DNA of 15,734 bases from Mucilaginibacter sp. GTDB taxonomy: Bacteria > Bacteroidota > Bacteroidia > Sphingobacteriales > Sphingobacteriaceae. The stretch spans positions 1-15,734 of the forward strand of contig JAICXZ010000011.1 of the NCBI GenBank assembly GCA_025934475.1. Direction: 5' to 3'. Within the stretch, counting starts at the first letter, position 1; each line of letters starts with the position of its first letter. The notes under the pieces were generated by a model that was not told where the DNA came from, did not search any database, and worked only from the letters and a program-made list of their open reading frames with translations. A program made the position numbers and the translations under genes. Of the stretch, positions 1 through 8,619 are shown in pieces.

Positions 1-466
1 TATGCACTGCAGTTCCCGTGCTGTCAGTATGACCAACTATCATGATATTGGTTTGCGGATTATTCTGCATCGACACAGCCAGTTTTTGTAAGCTGGTTTG
101 AGCAGCGGGCTTTACAAAGGTCTTGTCGACGTCAAACAAAATACCTGAGTCAAATTTTACCAGGATACCCTCACCCTCGCGGGTTACAGTCGCACCGGGT
201 ACTGTCTGCTTAATCTCGGCCGCCTGCTTGTCCATCTTGTGGCCTATCAAAGCTCCTGCGGTTCCGCCAACGGCACCGCCAATTATAGCGCCAAGGGCAG
301 TATTGCCTGCGGCCTTGCCGATAAATGCGCCAATTACGCCACCACCGCCAGCGCCAATAGCAGCGCCTTTTTCAGTTTTGGTAAACGAACTGCAACCCGA
401 AAATAAAATGCCAACTGTTGCCAATGATATACCCGCAACAGCAATTCTTGTTCTTAGATTTTTCAT
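1..466 (-). CDS. Glycine-zipper OmpA-family lipoprotein (C-terminus beyond window)
   Basis: Reading leftwards from the ATG at 466-464 gives 155 codons that stay open to the window edge, so the gene is truncated by the window and not broken. The N-terminus (MKNLRTRIAVAGISLATVGI, then LFSGC) is a signal peptide ending in a lipobox-like FSG-C with the acylated Cys at residue 25. Residues about 33-76 are Gly/Ala-rich with GxxxG spacing, a type-2 glycine zipper that usually inserts in or associates with membrane. From about residue 100 an OmpA/MotB-type peptidoglycan-binding domain begins (ILVKFDSGILFDVDKTFVKP, then GHTDSTG at about 145-151). The terminal part of that domain is outside. Related proteins (YiaD-like) are outer-membrane lipoproteins that tether the membrane to peptidoglycan. 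No Shine-Dalgarno is visible, which is usual in Bacteroidota. The gene is divergent from the giant secreted protein. The family call is firm; the exact role is unknown. Confidence 0.9.
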   Translation of the reverse strand, partial: MKNLRTRIAVAGISLATVGILFSGCSSFTKTEKGAAIGAGGGGVIGAFIGKAAGNTALGAIIGGAVGGTAGALIGHKMDKQAAEIKQTVPGATVTREGEGILVKFDSGILFDVDKTFVKPAAQTSLQKLAVSMQNNPQTNIMIVGHTDSTGTAVH

Positions 467-877
467 AGTATATAGTATCTGCTTTATAAGCGACATAGCA
501 GCATAAGCATTAAAATACGTCGCAGATGCGGGCCAAAGATAGTCAGATAAACCCAAAAGGCAATGGAGTGTTGATAGTATAAGGAGGGGTGATTTCACAA
601 AGCGGCAGCGGTTGCAGCAGTATTTAAGCAGAAGGGCAAGACTTTAAAATAGATAAAATTTGAAAAATAACAATCCGTGATTATTCCTTTAAATTAAACA
701 ATTTAAATTATATAAGGTTTTATTTTCATCATGAGAAAATAATTAGTTTATCATTCCTGATCTTAAAATATTATGTCGCTTATTTAATTATCGTGATAAA
801 TTATTAATTATATCTTTAAACATTTATTTTCGTGTTTTCGTAAACTGTCCAAAAAAAAAGAAGAAGGGGAGTTTTTA
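467..877. promoter_or_regulatory. Divergent AT-rich intergenic region
   Basis: This 411-bp spacer separates the two divergently transcribed genes and should hold both promoters. The half next to the giant gene (about 640-850) is strongly AT-rich. I see a small dyad with arms ATTTTC (722-727) and GAAAAT (735-740), and a GC-rich hexamer-like tract at 601-618. A purine run, AAGAAGGGGA at 861-870, lies 7 nt before the ATG of the giant gene and could act as its ribosome binding site. I could not identify a convincing -33/-7 Bacteroidota promoter pair; AAATTTG around 656-662 is the nearest match and is weak. No small gene or RNA is supported here. Confidence 0.5.
601..618. repeat. Short hexamer-periodic GC-rich tract
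   Basis: Three adjacent six-base units (AGCGGC, AGCGGT, TGCAGC) stand out from the AT-rich surroundings. They resemble the longer hexamer tract at 9972-10001. Three units are too few to be sure this is more than chance. Confidence 0.35.
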
Positions 878-3800
878 ATGAGAATACGTCTACGCTGGTC
901 TTTTTTACTGTATGCCTTGATCTTCCCGGTCAGCCAATTACTGGCAGCCGTTCCTGTTATCAGCTATTCTCCTTCGACAAACACTTATACGGTTGGTACA
1001 GCCATAACCACCCTAACACCCACTGTTACCAATGGCGTCAGCGCAATGGGTTTTGGTAGTGCAACAGCCCTCACCGGGGCTACGCTTAATAACCCCCGCG
1101 GTGTCGGCATCGATGCTTCCGGCAACATTTATGTAACCAACAGCGGCAACAATACTATCAGTAAATACAATTCAAGCGGTACTTATCTTGGCACCTTTGG
1201 GTCAGGCGCTACATTGTCGTCCCCTAAAGACATTATTTTTGATTCATCAGGAAATGCCTATGTTTTAAACCTGGGCGCCTCTGCAGGCACCGGAAGTGTA
1301 TATAAGTACAATGCGAGCGGAGTTTACCAATCTACCATAATCAGCGGGCTCAACTATGCGCTGGGAATTACCATCGACGCATCAGATAATATTTATATCG
1401 CTGACCAGGGGGCTGTCACCGTAAAAAAATATAACACAAGCGGTACACTTTTACTTTCATTGCCTACAGCTAACTTAAGTACGCCCCTTGGTGTCGCTGT
1501 TGACGCCCCGGGCAACATATACGTGCTCAACAATGGCTCGGGCACCGTTACCAAATACAACTCGGCGGGTACTTTTCAATCAACTTTTCTTAGCGGTTTT
1601 ACTTCTGCCCAATCCATCACCATCGACGGTGCGGGCAACTTTTACGTTGGCGATAACCCCACCACAAACACAGTTTATGTTTACAACCCGAGTGGCACCC
1701 TGCTTACCAGCAAGGCGATTACTGACCCAGAAGGGATTGCTGTCGACGCCAAGGGAGACATATTCAGTTCTGCCTATTATGCCAACCAGGTGAACGAAAC
1801 AAAGCCTACCGGCGGTTTCTTTTTAAGCGGAGCATTACCAGCCGGTTTGAGCTTTAACAGCACCACTGGGGCTATCAGCGGTACACCAACAGCAACGATG
1901 GCTACAACGGTTTTTACGGTTACCGCATACAATGCCAGCGGAAGCGGCACAACCACCGTGAGCATTACAGTTGTTCCTACTGCACCAACCGGCACAGGCG
2001 GTTCAACCTGTAGTTCAGGTTCGGTAACGCTTACAGCTTCGGGCGGCTCTCCGGCAGGAGGTGCTTATAGTTGGTATGCGACTGTGTCGGGAGGGTCATC
2101 GCTGGGTACAGGAAGCAGTTTTGCCACGTCGGCGATAACCACGACCACAACCTATTACGTGGACTATACGGTGGGCGGCGTCACAAGTACACCACGTACT
2201 GCAGTAACGGCAACAGTAAACAGTGGCCCCGTTCTTGCAACCGCACCCACCAGCCCCACGAGCGGCCTATATCTTTCATACTCATTTAATGGCAATGCTA
2301 ATGATGTATCCGGCAACAGTAACAACGGAACACTTCAGGGCGCACCCGCACTCACTACTGACCGTTACAACACGGCAAATAGCGCCTACAGCTTCAATGG
2401 CAGCAGCCAGTACATTTCAACGGCTAGTTCGTTCGCGTCGCCTGGGCCACAGAATTTTTCCATCAGTGTCTGGTTCAAAACTACCACCGCCGGCGGCAAG
2501 CTTGTCGGCTATGGCTCATCTCAAACCGGTTCAAGCGGCTCGTACGACAGGCAAATTTATATGTCAAATACCGGGCAGATCTATTTTGGACTCTACCCTA
2601 ACGTTGTTAAGACACTGAATACTACCGCCAGTTATAACGATGGCAACTGGCACAATGTAATTGCAACAGTTTCAACCACTAATGGGTCAAATTTGTATGT
2701 AGATGGTGCGCTCCAGGCCTCGGATGCTACCATGACCACTTCTCAAACCTTTAGTGTAAACGGATATTGGCGCGTGGGCTACGACAACCTTGCCGGATGG
2801 ACCAACACCCCTACCGATTACTATTTTACCGGTGCGCTCGATGATATCGCTATTTATAATAGCGCTCTGACAGCTTCGCAGGTGTATTCGTTGTACGGAG
2901 CCGGAAGTGCACCGGTATGCGCCGGCAACACGCTTTCGCTGCAAGTAAATTCTGTTAGCGGCACAACTTATTCCTGGACGAGCCCCAACGGTTTTAGCTC
3001 AACCAGCCAGAATCCCACGGTTTCAACATCGGCAACAACGGCAATGGCAGGTACTTACACCTGCACCGTAACCAACGCCACGGGATGCAGTTCGAGCATT
3101 AATGTGACAGCCGTTGTTAACTCAGCGGCGTCGGCAACTTTTACCGCTTCATCGTCTGTCAACACCAATACCAACGCAACGATAACCTATACCGGGAGTG
3201 ATCCCTCAACATCAACTTACAGTTGGGACTTTGGCGGAGGTACACCATCGACCGGGACGGGACAAGGGCCATTTATGGTACAATGGTCAACAGTTGGCAC
3301 AAAAACCATTACGTTAACGGTAACCAATAGCAGTGGTTGCTCTACAACGTCGACGCAAAGGGTTGTCGTTGGCCTCGCTTCTTATGGCAACTATGCCTTC
3401 GCCAAGCAAATCACACTGAATACGACCTCGCTGGGGATCACATCCAACTTAACCAACTTCCCGGCATTATTAAGCATCACGGATAACGACCTGATCATAT
3501 CCGGCGCCTGTACCGATAAAGTTTACAACCCCAATGGGCCAAATTATGACTTTGCCTTCGTGAGCGGAGGCTCAGAGCTATACTACCAGGTTGAAAGCTA
3601 CAATACCACTACCGGAACACTGCTGGTGTGGGTGCAGATACCATCGCTAACCTATGCCACTAACAGTAACATATCATTTTACTACGGTTCGACATCGCCA
3701 ACGGTAACACACAATACGGCTTTCTTTCAAAAGACATGGTCGAGCGATTACCTGGCGGTTTTCCACGAATCAGAAACTTCATACACCGGTACAACATCTG

Positions 3801-6800
3801 ACGGAACAGCAAACGGGCACGCAGGCACCTTAAATAATATGTCCTCCGCAAATTTGGTAACGGGTAAAATTGGCAACGCCTATTCGTTCAATGGCTCCAG
3901 CACCAGCCTTAGCACCACTGCGGCAACGATAACGGGGCCTTTTACAATCTCGGCCTGGGTAAAATTGAATGCGACGGGTCTTGACCAAAAAATCATTACG
4001 AACCAAACAAGTTCAGGCGGCACTTCCGGAGGATACAAACTCGGCGTTTATACAACCAATTACCCTGAAACGGAATCGGGCACGGCGCAAAACCGCTCGA
4101 CCACACCGAACCCTACCGCTTTCACCATCGGAACGTGGTATTATGTACAGGGTGTATATGATGGGTCGACCCTTAGCACCTACGTAAACGGTGTAATGTA
4201 CAAAGCAACAACCTCATTTACAAATCCGTCGTCTACCGGCCCGCTTTACATCGGCGTAGGCGAAGGAGGGAACCAATATTATTGGAACGGTGTCATTGAC
4301 GAGGCCCGCGTATCAAACGTGGCCAAAAGCTCCGATTGGTTGAAGGCAGAGTATGGAGATCAGAACAATCCATCGCCCTTCACCAGTATCAGTAGCACCT
4401 CAACGGTAAATACAACTAATGCATCATCGGTACCGGGCGCCCTTACTTACACCTGGACCGGCGGAGCAGGAACAACGGATCCAACCAATGCCGGCAACTG
4501 GACCAATACCACTGCCGGAACCACCAACCAGGCCCCATCATTCAATGGCGACCAGACGCTGGTAATCCCCGCGGGAGTTGGTGTTTACCCTTCGCTGACG
4601 TCCAATGAAAGTATTTATGGCTTAACCATTGCCAGCGGCGCTTCGCTGAACCTGAACGGGTATACTTTGAGCGTTGGGTGTAATATTTACAATAGCTCGG
4701 GCGGGCAGATCCTTTACGGCAGCAGCAACACCTCCGGCATTACGTGGAACGGTTCAACATCAAGTCAAACCTATACCGGAACGAACACATCCAATACCGC
4801 ACAGCTTGGATCAATGACGATTAACAACAGCGCCGGCGGAACAGTTACCATCAGCAACGGCCCGGTTGATATCTATAACTCACTAACGATCACTAAAGGC
4901 AACCTGGTAGTTGGCTCATCACCTGCGGCGCTTACTTTGAAGAGCACAGCTACGCAATCGGCCAGCGTTGCGGCCATCCCTTCTGGTTATAGCATCACCG
5001 GAAATGTTTCTGTGGAGCGTTATCTTACAGGTGGAAGCCTGTCCTACAGAAGCTACCGCCTTCTATCATCGCCGGTTTATGCAAGTACAGTTAGCGGAAA
5101 CAATGTTTACAGCATTAATTATTTAAAGAACTCCATTTTTCTGACAGGAACATCAACCACAGGAGGATTTGACAACACTTCTGCCGCTAATCCAACATTG
5201 TATCTGTACAGGGAAAATCTGACACCGCTGTATACCACATTTTTGAACAGCAATTTCCGCGGTATCAATAATATTAACGCTGCTCCCACCTACTCGATGG
5301 ATGATAGCACTTACCCGACCATCAACATCCCGGTGGGCAGTGGTTACCTTTGTTTTTTCAGGGGAAATCGCGCATCGGCAAGTTTTGGGACCGAAACAAC
5401 GACAACCTATATACCACAAACTGTTACTTTAACTGCCAGCGGCACACTTAACCAGGGACAGATCACAGTAAAGGACTGGTTCACTCCAAGCTCATTCACG
5501 TTAAGCTATACAGCAGCATCTCCATCGACAGTGCGTGGTTATAACCTTGTGGGCAACCCTTATGCGAGCTCTATTGATTGGGAAACCTTCCAGTCATCAA
5601 GCTCAACATCGGGCATTTATGGCTCGGCTATTGGTAATGCCATTTATGTGCTCGATCCGTTAACCCACAACTACGGTGCTTATGTTAAAGGCAACGGCGG
5701 ATCGGGAACCAACAATGCGTCGAATGTGATCGCCAGCGGCCAGGGATTTTTTGTGGTGGCTTCCTCTGCCTCGGCAACGCTCATATTTAACGAATCGGCC
5801 AAAACCACCGCCCAGCCAACAAGCCCCAAGTTGCTGATGAGTAGTACCACGGTAGCTACCAATTCGCGGCGATTCTTCAGGTTACAGTTTGCTAAAGATT
5901 CTGTGAATACGGAGGATATACTTATACGACTCATTGACACCCTTAAGAACCTGAACTACAATGACGACGTCGATGCGGTGTACAAAAGAGGACTTGGGAA
6001 AGTCTCGATGTGCAGTGTTTCTTCTGACAACTATGCACTGGCTATATTTGGTGTTCCCGCTCCGCTTAAAAAACCGGACGCTATTCCGCTAAATATCGAA
6101 ACCTCGGCCGATGGCGCTTATACCATCAAACTACAACAGGTAACCGGCATCCCGCAGTTATATGATATTTGGCTCATGGATGCCTATAAAAAAGACTCTT
6201 TGGATATGCGGCTGTATCCGAGCTATGCGTTCAACATTATACAGCGCGATACCATGTCTTACGGAAGAACGCGCTTTAAACTCGTATTGCGCATAAATCC
6301 GGCCTATGCATACCACTTGCTAAGTTTTACCGCGGCAAAAGTACCCGATCTGAAACAGGTAAAAGTTAACTGGACCAGCCAGAACGAACAAAATTATACC
6401 GATTTCACCGTTGAGAGAAGCACCGATAATGGCAAATCCTTCGACGCGATCGGCGTAGTGCCTTCGTCCGGACAAAATTCATATGGGTTTATCGATAAAA
6501 CACCTGTTGACGGCCAAAATTGGTATAGGCTCAAATCGGTGGATATTACCGACAGCGTACAGTACTCAGCCATAGTTAAGATAGGATTCAGCTACCAGGA
6601 TCAGAATCTCAAGACCCAGTTGATCACCATTTACCCTAACCCCGTTGCCAGTGTAATGAATCTAACGATAGACGTTCAGAGCCAGCATACTTATGCGTTG
6701 ACAATAACAAACAGTTTGGGGCTGGTGGTACGACAGTTTTCTACGACGCAAAACGTTCAGCAGCTTAACACGTCCGATCTGACTCCCGGAGCCTATGTCC

Positions 6801-6862
6801 TAAAAGTGATTGACACTTCGGATCAGAAATTTATAGGCAGCGCCAAGTTTATTAAACTATGA
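878..6862 (+). CDS. Giant T9SS-secreted NHL/Ig/LamG multidomain surface protein
   Basis: This 1994-residue protein is Ser/Thr/Asn/Gly-rich and is predicted to be exported by Sec and then across the outer membrane by the type IX system. Domains in order: signal peptide 1-24; first strand of an Ig-like domain 25-52; six NHL-type propeller blades of about 41 residues, 70-318 (each with a phrase like GVGIDASGNIYVTN); rest of the Ig-like domain to 365 (LPAGLSFNSTTGAISGTP); Bacteroidota Ig-like module 370-447; LamG/concanavalin-like domain 463-674; Ig/PKD-like modules 681-747 and 752-832; DUF2341-like 835-955; second LamG 957-1150; beta-rich, helix-like region 1190-1345; a region with the phrase YRSYRLLSSPV at 1392-1401; FN3-like 1816-1905; type A sorting domain 1914-1994 (TIYPNPV, ending KFIKL). 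No catalytic motif is evident. LamG domains suggest glycan or matrix binding, so an adhesin or surface-matrix protein is the likely role; the ligand is unknown. The start has a purine-rich run 7 nt upstream. Confidence 0.93.
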   Translation: MRIRLRWSFLLYALIFPVSQLLAAVPVISYSPSTNTYTVGTAITTLTPTVTNGVSAMGFGSATALTGATLNNPRGVGIDASGNIYVTNSGNNTISKYNSSGTYLGTFGSGATLSSPKDIIFDSSGNAYVLNLGASAGTGSVYKYNASGVYQSTIISGLNYALGITIDASDNIYIADQGAVTVKKYNTSGTLLLSLPTANLSTPLGVAVDAPGNIYVLNNGSGTVTKYNSAGTFQSTFLSGFTSAQSITIDGAGNFYVGDNPTTNTVYVYNPSGTLLTSKAITDPEGIAVDAKGDIFSSAYYANQVNETKPTGGFFLSGALPAGLSFNSTTGAISGTPTATMATTVFTVTAYNASGSGTTTVSITVVPTAPTGTGGSTCSSGSVTLTASGGSPAGGAYSWYATVSGGSSLGTGSSFATSAITTTTTYYVDYTVGGVTSTPRTAVTATVNSGPVLATAPTSPTSGLYLSYSFNGNANDVSGNSNNGTLQGAPALTTDRYNTANSAYSFNGSSQYISTASSFASPGPQNFSISVWFKTTTAGGKLVGYGSSQTGSSGSYDRQIYMSNTGQIYFGLYPNVVKTLNTTASYNDGNWHNVIATVSTTNGSNLYVDGALQASDATMTTSQTFSVNGYWRVGYDNLAGWTNTPTDYYFTGALDDIAIYNSALTASQVYSLYGAGSAPVCAGNTLSLQVNSVSGTTYSWTSPNGFSSTSQNPTVSTSATTAMAGTYTCTVTNATGCSSSINVTAVVNSAASATFTASSSVNTNTNATITYTGSDPSTSTYSWDFGGGTPSTGTGQGPFMVQWSTVGTKTITLTVTNSSGCSTTSTQRVVVGLASYGNYAFAKQITLNTTSLGITSNLTNFPALLSITDNDLIISGACTDKVYNPNGPNYDFAFVSGGSELYYQVESYNTTTGTLLVWVQIPSLTYATNSNISFYYGSTSPTVTHNTAFFQKTWSSDYLAVFHESETSYTGTTSDGTANGHAGTLNNMSSANLVTGKIGNAYSFNGSSTSLSTTAATITGPFTISAWVKLNATGLDQKIITNQTSSGGTSGGYKLGVYTTNYPETESGTAQNRSTTPNPTAFTIGTWYYVQGVYDGSTLSTYVNGVMYKATTSFTNPSSTGPLYIGVGEGGNQYYWNGVIDEARVSNVAKSSDWLKAEYGDQNNPSPFTSISSTSTVNTTNASSVPGALTYTWTGGAGTTDPTNAGNWTNTTAGTTNQAPSFNGDQTLVIPAGVGVYPSLTSNESIYGLTIASGASLNLNGYTLSVGCNIYNSSGGQILYGSSNTSGITWNGSTSSQTYTGTNTSNTAQLGSMTINNSAGGTVTISNGPVDIYNSLTITKGNLVVGSSPAALTLKSTATQSASVAAIPSGYSITGNVSVERYLTGGSLSYRSYRLLSSPVYASTVSGNNVYSINYLKNSIFLTGTSTTGGFDNTSAANPTLYLYRENLTPLYTTFLNSNFRGINNINAAPTYSMDDSTYPTINIPVGSGYLCFFRGNRASASFGTETTTTYIPQTVTLTASGTLNQGQITVKDWFTPSSFTLSYTAASPSTVRGYNLVGNPYASSIDWETFQSSSSTSGIYGSAIGNAIYVLDPLTHNYGAYVKGNGGSGTNNASNVIASGQGFFVVASSASATLIFNESAKTTAQPTSPKLLMSSTTVATNSRRFFRLQFAKDSVNTEDILIRLIDTLKNLNYNDDVDAVYKRGLGKVSMCSVSSDNYALAIFGVPAPLKKPDAIPLNIETSADGAYTIKLQQVTGIPQLYDIWLMDAYKKDSLDMRLYPSYAFNIIQRDTMSYGRTRFKLVLRINPAYAYHLLSFTAAKVPDLKQVKVNWTSQNEQNYTDFTVERSTDNGKSFDAIGVVPSSGQNSYGFIDKTPVDGQNWYRLKSVDITDSVQYSAIVKIGFSYQDQNLKTQLITIYPNPVASVMNLTIDVQSQHTYALTITNSLGLVVRQFSTTQNVQQLNTSDLTPGAYVLKVIDTSDQKFIGSAKFIKL
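1085..1831 (+). repeat. Six tandem NHL propeller repeats within the giant gene
   Basis: Residues 70-318 fall into six units of 38-45 residues. Each has the pattern (L/I/F)xxPxGIxxDxxGNIYVxxxxxxxVxKYNxxGT. The aligned cores are GVGIDASGNIYVTN, DIIFDSSGNAYVLN, GITIDASDNIYIAD, GVAVDAPGNIYVLN, SITIDGAGNFYVGD and GIAVDAKGDIFSSA. The unit length and the Asp-x-x-Gly-Asn-x-Tyr-Val signature are those of NHL/SMP-30-like beta-propeller blades. The last blade is the most divergent and lacks the KYN strand. These are protein repeats, diverged at the DNA level, not a DNA repeat array. Confidence 0.85.
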
Positions 6863-6896
6863 AGTGATAAGTAATGAGTGGTGAGTAGTGAGTGGC
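6862..6896. repeat. Five 7-nt imperfect tandem repeats after the giant gene's stop codon
   Basis: Starting on the last base of the stop codon, the sequence reads as five heptamers: AAGTGAT, AAGTAAT, GAGTGGT, GAGTAGT, GAGTGGC (consensus RAGTRRT). The tract fills half of the 67-bp gap between two convergent genes and is followed by the palindrome GGCGCGCC (6894-6901). No conventional stem-plus-T-run terminator is visible in the gap. The function is unknown. Confidence 0.7.
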
Positions 6897-6929
6897 GCGC
6901 CGCGAAAAGTTTATTATGTCGGTTGGTGC

Positions 6930-8405
6930 TTATTCCAACGGCAGTGTAAACCAAAACGTAGAACCCTCGCCTGTTTGGCTGATTACGCCTATTTTACCCT
7001 GGTGGGCCTTTACTACTTCGGCGGCAAGGTAAAGACCTATGCCAAAACCCGACCTGGATTTATGTGAGTGATCGACGCGGTAAAACCGCTCAAACAGCTT
7101 TTTCTGATGTTCGGGTCTGATTCCAATACCCAGGTCGGTGACGGTGATCTTTATTTGCCTGTTGGTGGTACTATATCCTATTTTAACATCGGTATTAGGT
7201 GCCGAATATTTGATGGCGTTGCTTAAAAGGTTGTTGATCGCCTGCCCTATTTTTGGCCGGTCAGCATACAGCTCTACATCCGGGCCCGACTGCAAGATGA
7301 TCTGGTGGCTAAGGGCAAATGGCAACATTTCGCCAATCAACTCTTCGGTGAGCTCTCTAAATGAGAATGCCGACTTGTTGATGCTGAGTTTACCACTCTC
7401 CATGCCACCCATGTCTAAAAAACCGACGATCATGTTTTTCAATTTGGAGGTTTGAAGTCGCGCCTTGTAAATTGGGTTGGCAATAAGGCTGTCGTTCATT
7501 TTTTTCGCCTTTTCGAGTACCAGGTCAAGATAAGCCGTTACAACTGTTAACGGGGTTTTCATCTCGTGGCTCACCATGCTTATAAAGTCGTTTTGCCGTT
7601 GCTCCAGCATTTTGCTTTCGGTAATATCTACAAGGGTGCCGCAAACCAAACGCTTATTATCAACCGTTTCAAAAAACAGCCTGGCGGTTGAACGTACCCA
7701 TCGTTCCCGCTGATCGGCAATGCCTTTAACCGGATAATCGATAGTAAAGCTCCGCTCACCGTTGGACGCAATAACTTCGTTAAGCCTATCTGCGGCTAGT
7801 TGCCGGTAGTCGGGATGAATGGCATTGAGGACGCGTTCCAAAGTAGAGAACTCGTCTGGTGGCAGGCCATATAGCGCTTTTGCCCGCGCCGAAGATGTAA
7901 TGGCTTTAGTTTCTACATCGATACTCCATGTACCTATATCGGCGGCTTCAATCGCCAGGTTTAGCATTTGCTGTGCCTTATCGAGGTTGAGATGAACCAG
8001 GTGCTGAGCCGTTTGATCCACAGCAGTTCCTAATACAAATTCAACGTGGCCGGCGTCATCAAATACCGGTTCAAATGTGCTGCGCCACCAATAAGGTTCG
8101 AGGTGGCCCGTTGCAGGCGAATGGATGTAGTACAAATAGTCGGGAATAATAACCGGCTTGCCGGTTTGCCAAACCTGCAGAATAGCATTGCGGGTAGAAA
8201 TAGCGCCATCAGGATGGTCCTCCTTGTCGGGGAAGATATCGAACGGGTCTTTGCCGATCATATCTTCACGCCTGGTAGAGGTTAACGCAAGGTATTTATC
8301 GCTTACCGCCGCGATGATAAATCCGGACTCATTTACACGCATAAGCAAGCACGCCGCTGCCTGGTTGAAGACGCGCCCAAATGCGGGTGCAACCAAATTG
8401 TCCAT
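6930..8405 (-). CDS. Soluble PAS-PAS sensor histidine kinase
   Basis: This 491-residue protein has no signal peptide or membrane segment, so it should sense a cytoplasmic cue. An N-terminal PAS_4-like domain (about 12-131, including the YWWRSTFEPVFDDAGHVEFV stretch and ending GTAVDQT) is followed by a second PAS/PAC domain (about 145-265, ending GTLVDITESK). The HisKA dimerisation domain carries the H-box SMVSHEMKTPLT with phospho-acceptor His280. The ATPase domain has an N-box NLLSNAIKYS (Asn396), G1 box DLGIGI (Asp424), F-box FERFYR (438-443) and G2 box GFGIGL (about 453-458). All catalytic residues are present. There is no receiver domain and no response regulator in the window, so its partner is encoded elsewhere. 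It converges on the giant secreted gene (67-bp gap) and diverges from the AraC gene. The ligand is unknown and cannot be read from the sequence. Confidence 0.93.
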   Translation of the reverse strand: MDNLVAPAFGRVFNQAAACLLMRVNESGFIIAAVSDKYLALTSTRREDMIGKDPFDIFPDKEDHPDGAISTRNAILQVWQTGKPVIIPDYLYYIHSPATGHLEPYWWRSTFEPVFDDAGHVEFVLGTAVDQTAQHLVHLNLDKAQQMLNLAIEAADIGTWSIDVETKAITSSARAKALYGLPPDEFSTLERVLNAIHPDYRQLAADRLNEVIASNGERSFTIDYPVKGIADQRERWVRSTARLFFETVDNKRLVCGTLVDITESKMLEQRQNDFISMVSHEMKTPLTVVTAYLDLVLEKAKKMNDSLIANPIYKARLQTSKLKNMIVGFLDMGGMESGKLSINKSAFSFRELTEELIGEMLPFALSHQIILQSGPDVELYADRPKIGQAINNLLSNAIKYSAPNTDVKIGYSTTNRQIKITVTDLGIGIRPEHQKKLFERFYRVDHSHKSRSGFGIGLYLAAEVVKAHQGKIGVISQTGEGSTFWFTLPLE

Positions 8406-8619
8406 AGTTAATTGGGCAAGGTGTTAACTGAATAGCGAGGGTCGGCAACTATCTATTAATACACTAAATATACTTTATTGATATTTCAAAACCTAGCCCG
8501 AAGGGGAAATTTCATAAAGAATTGAAAATCAACAATCAACAGCCAACACAAAAGCGTTTTATCAATTTATATCGCTAACTTAGCAAGTATCATATACACG
8601 CTGTATTCCAAATGCATCA
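8406..8619. promoter_or_regulatory. Divergent promoter region between kinase and AraC genes
   Basis: This 214-bp spacer must contain the start signals for both divergent genes. Directly against the kinase start codon lies an inverted repeat with arms AGTTAA (8406-8411) and TTAACT (8424-8429), 12 bp apart, in a position where bound protein could block kinase expression. A three-unit heptamer tract lies at 8527-8547. No confident -33/-7 pair is visible for either gene. Confidence 0.45.
8527..8547. repeat. Three heptamer units (AATCAAC type)
   Basis: The units are AATCAAC, AATCAAC and AGCCAAC, two exact copies followed by one variant, in the spacer between divergent genes. The 7-nt period matches the unrelated-looking heptamer tract at 6862-6896. 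It is short, so it is recorded mainly for comparison. Confidence 0.5.

Noticed and set aside
123..506. Plus-strand ORF of 127 codons with many Pro and Ala
   Set aside because: It is the antisense shadow of the glycine-zipper lipoprotein gene; Gly/Ala codons read backwards give Pro/Ala runs.
653..662. ATAAAATTTG as a -7 promoter element of the giant gene
   Set aside because: Poor fit to TAnnTTTG, no -33 partner, and more than 200 nt from the start codon.
1085..1831. Periodic sequence that could be mistaken for a DNA repeat or CRISPR array
   Set aside because: The period of about 123 bp is diverged protein-level repetition of propeller blades in one open frame; no identical repeats or unique spacers.
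6894..6901. GGCGCGCC palindrome as a terminator stem
   Set aside because: It has no loop and is not followed by a T-run on either strand; it is simply a GC-rich palindrome.
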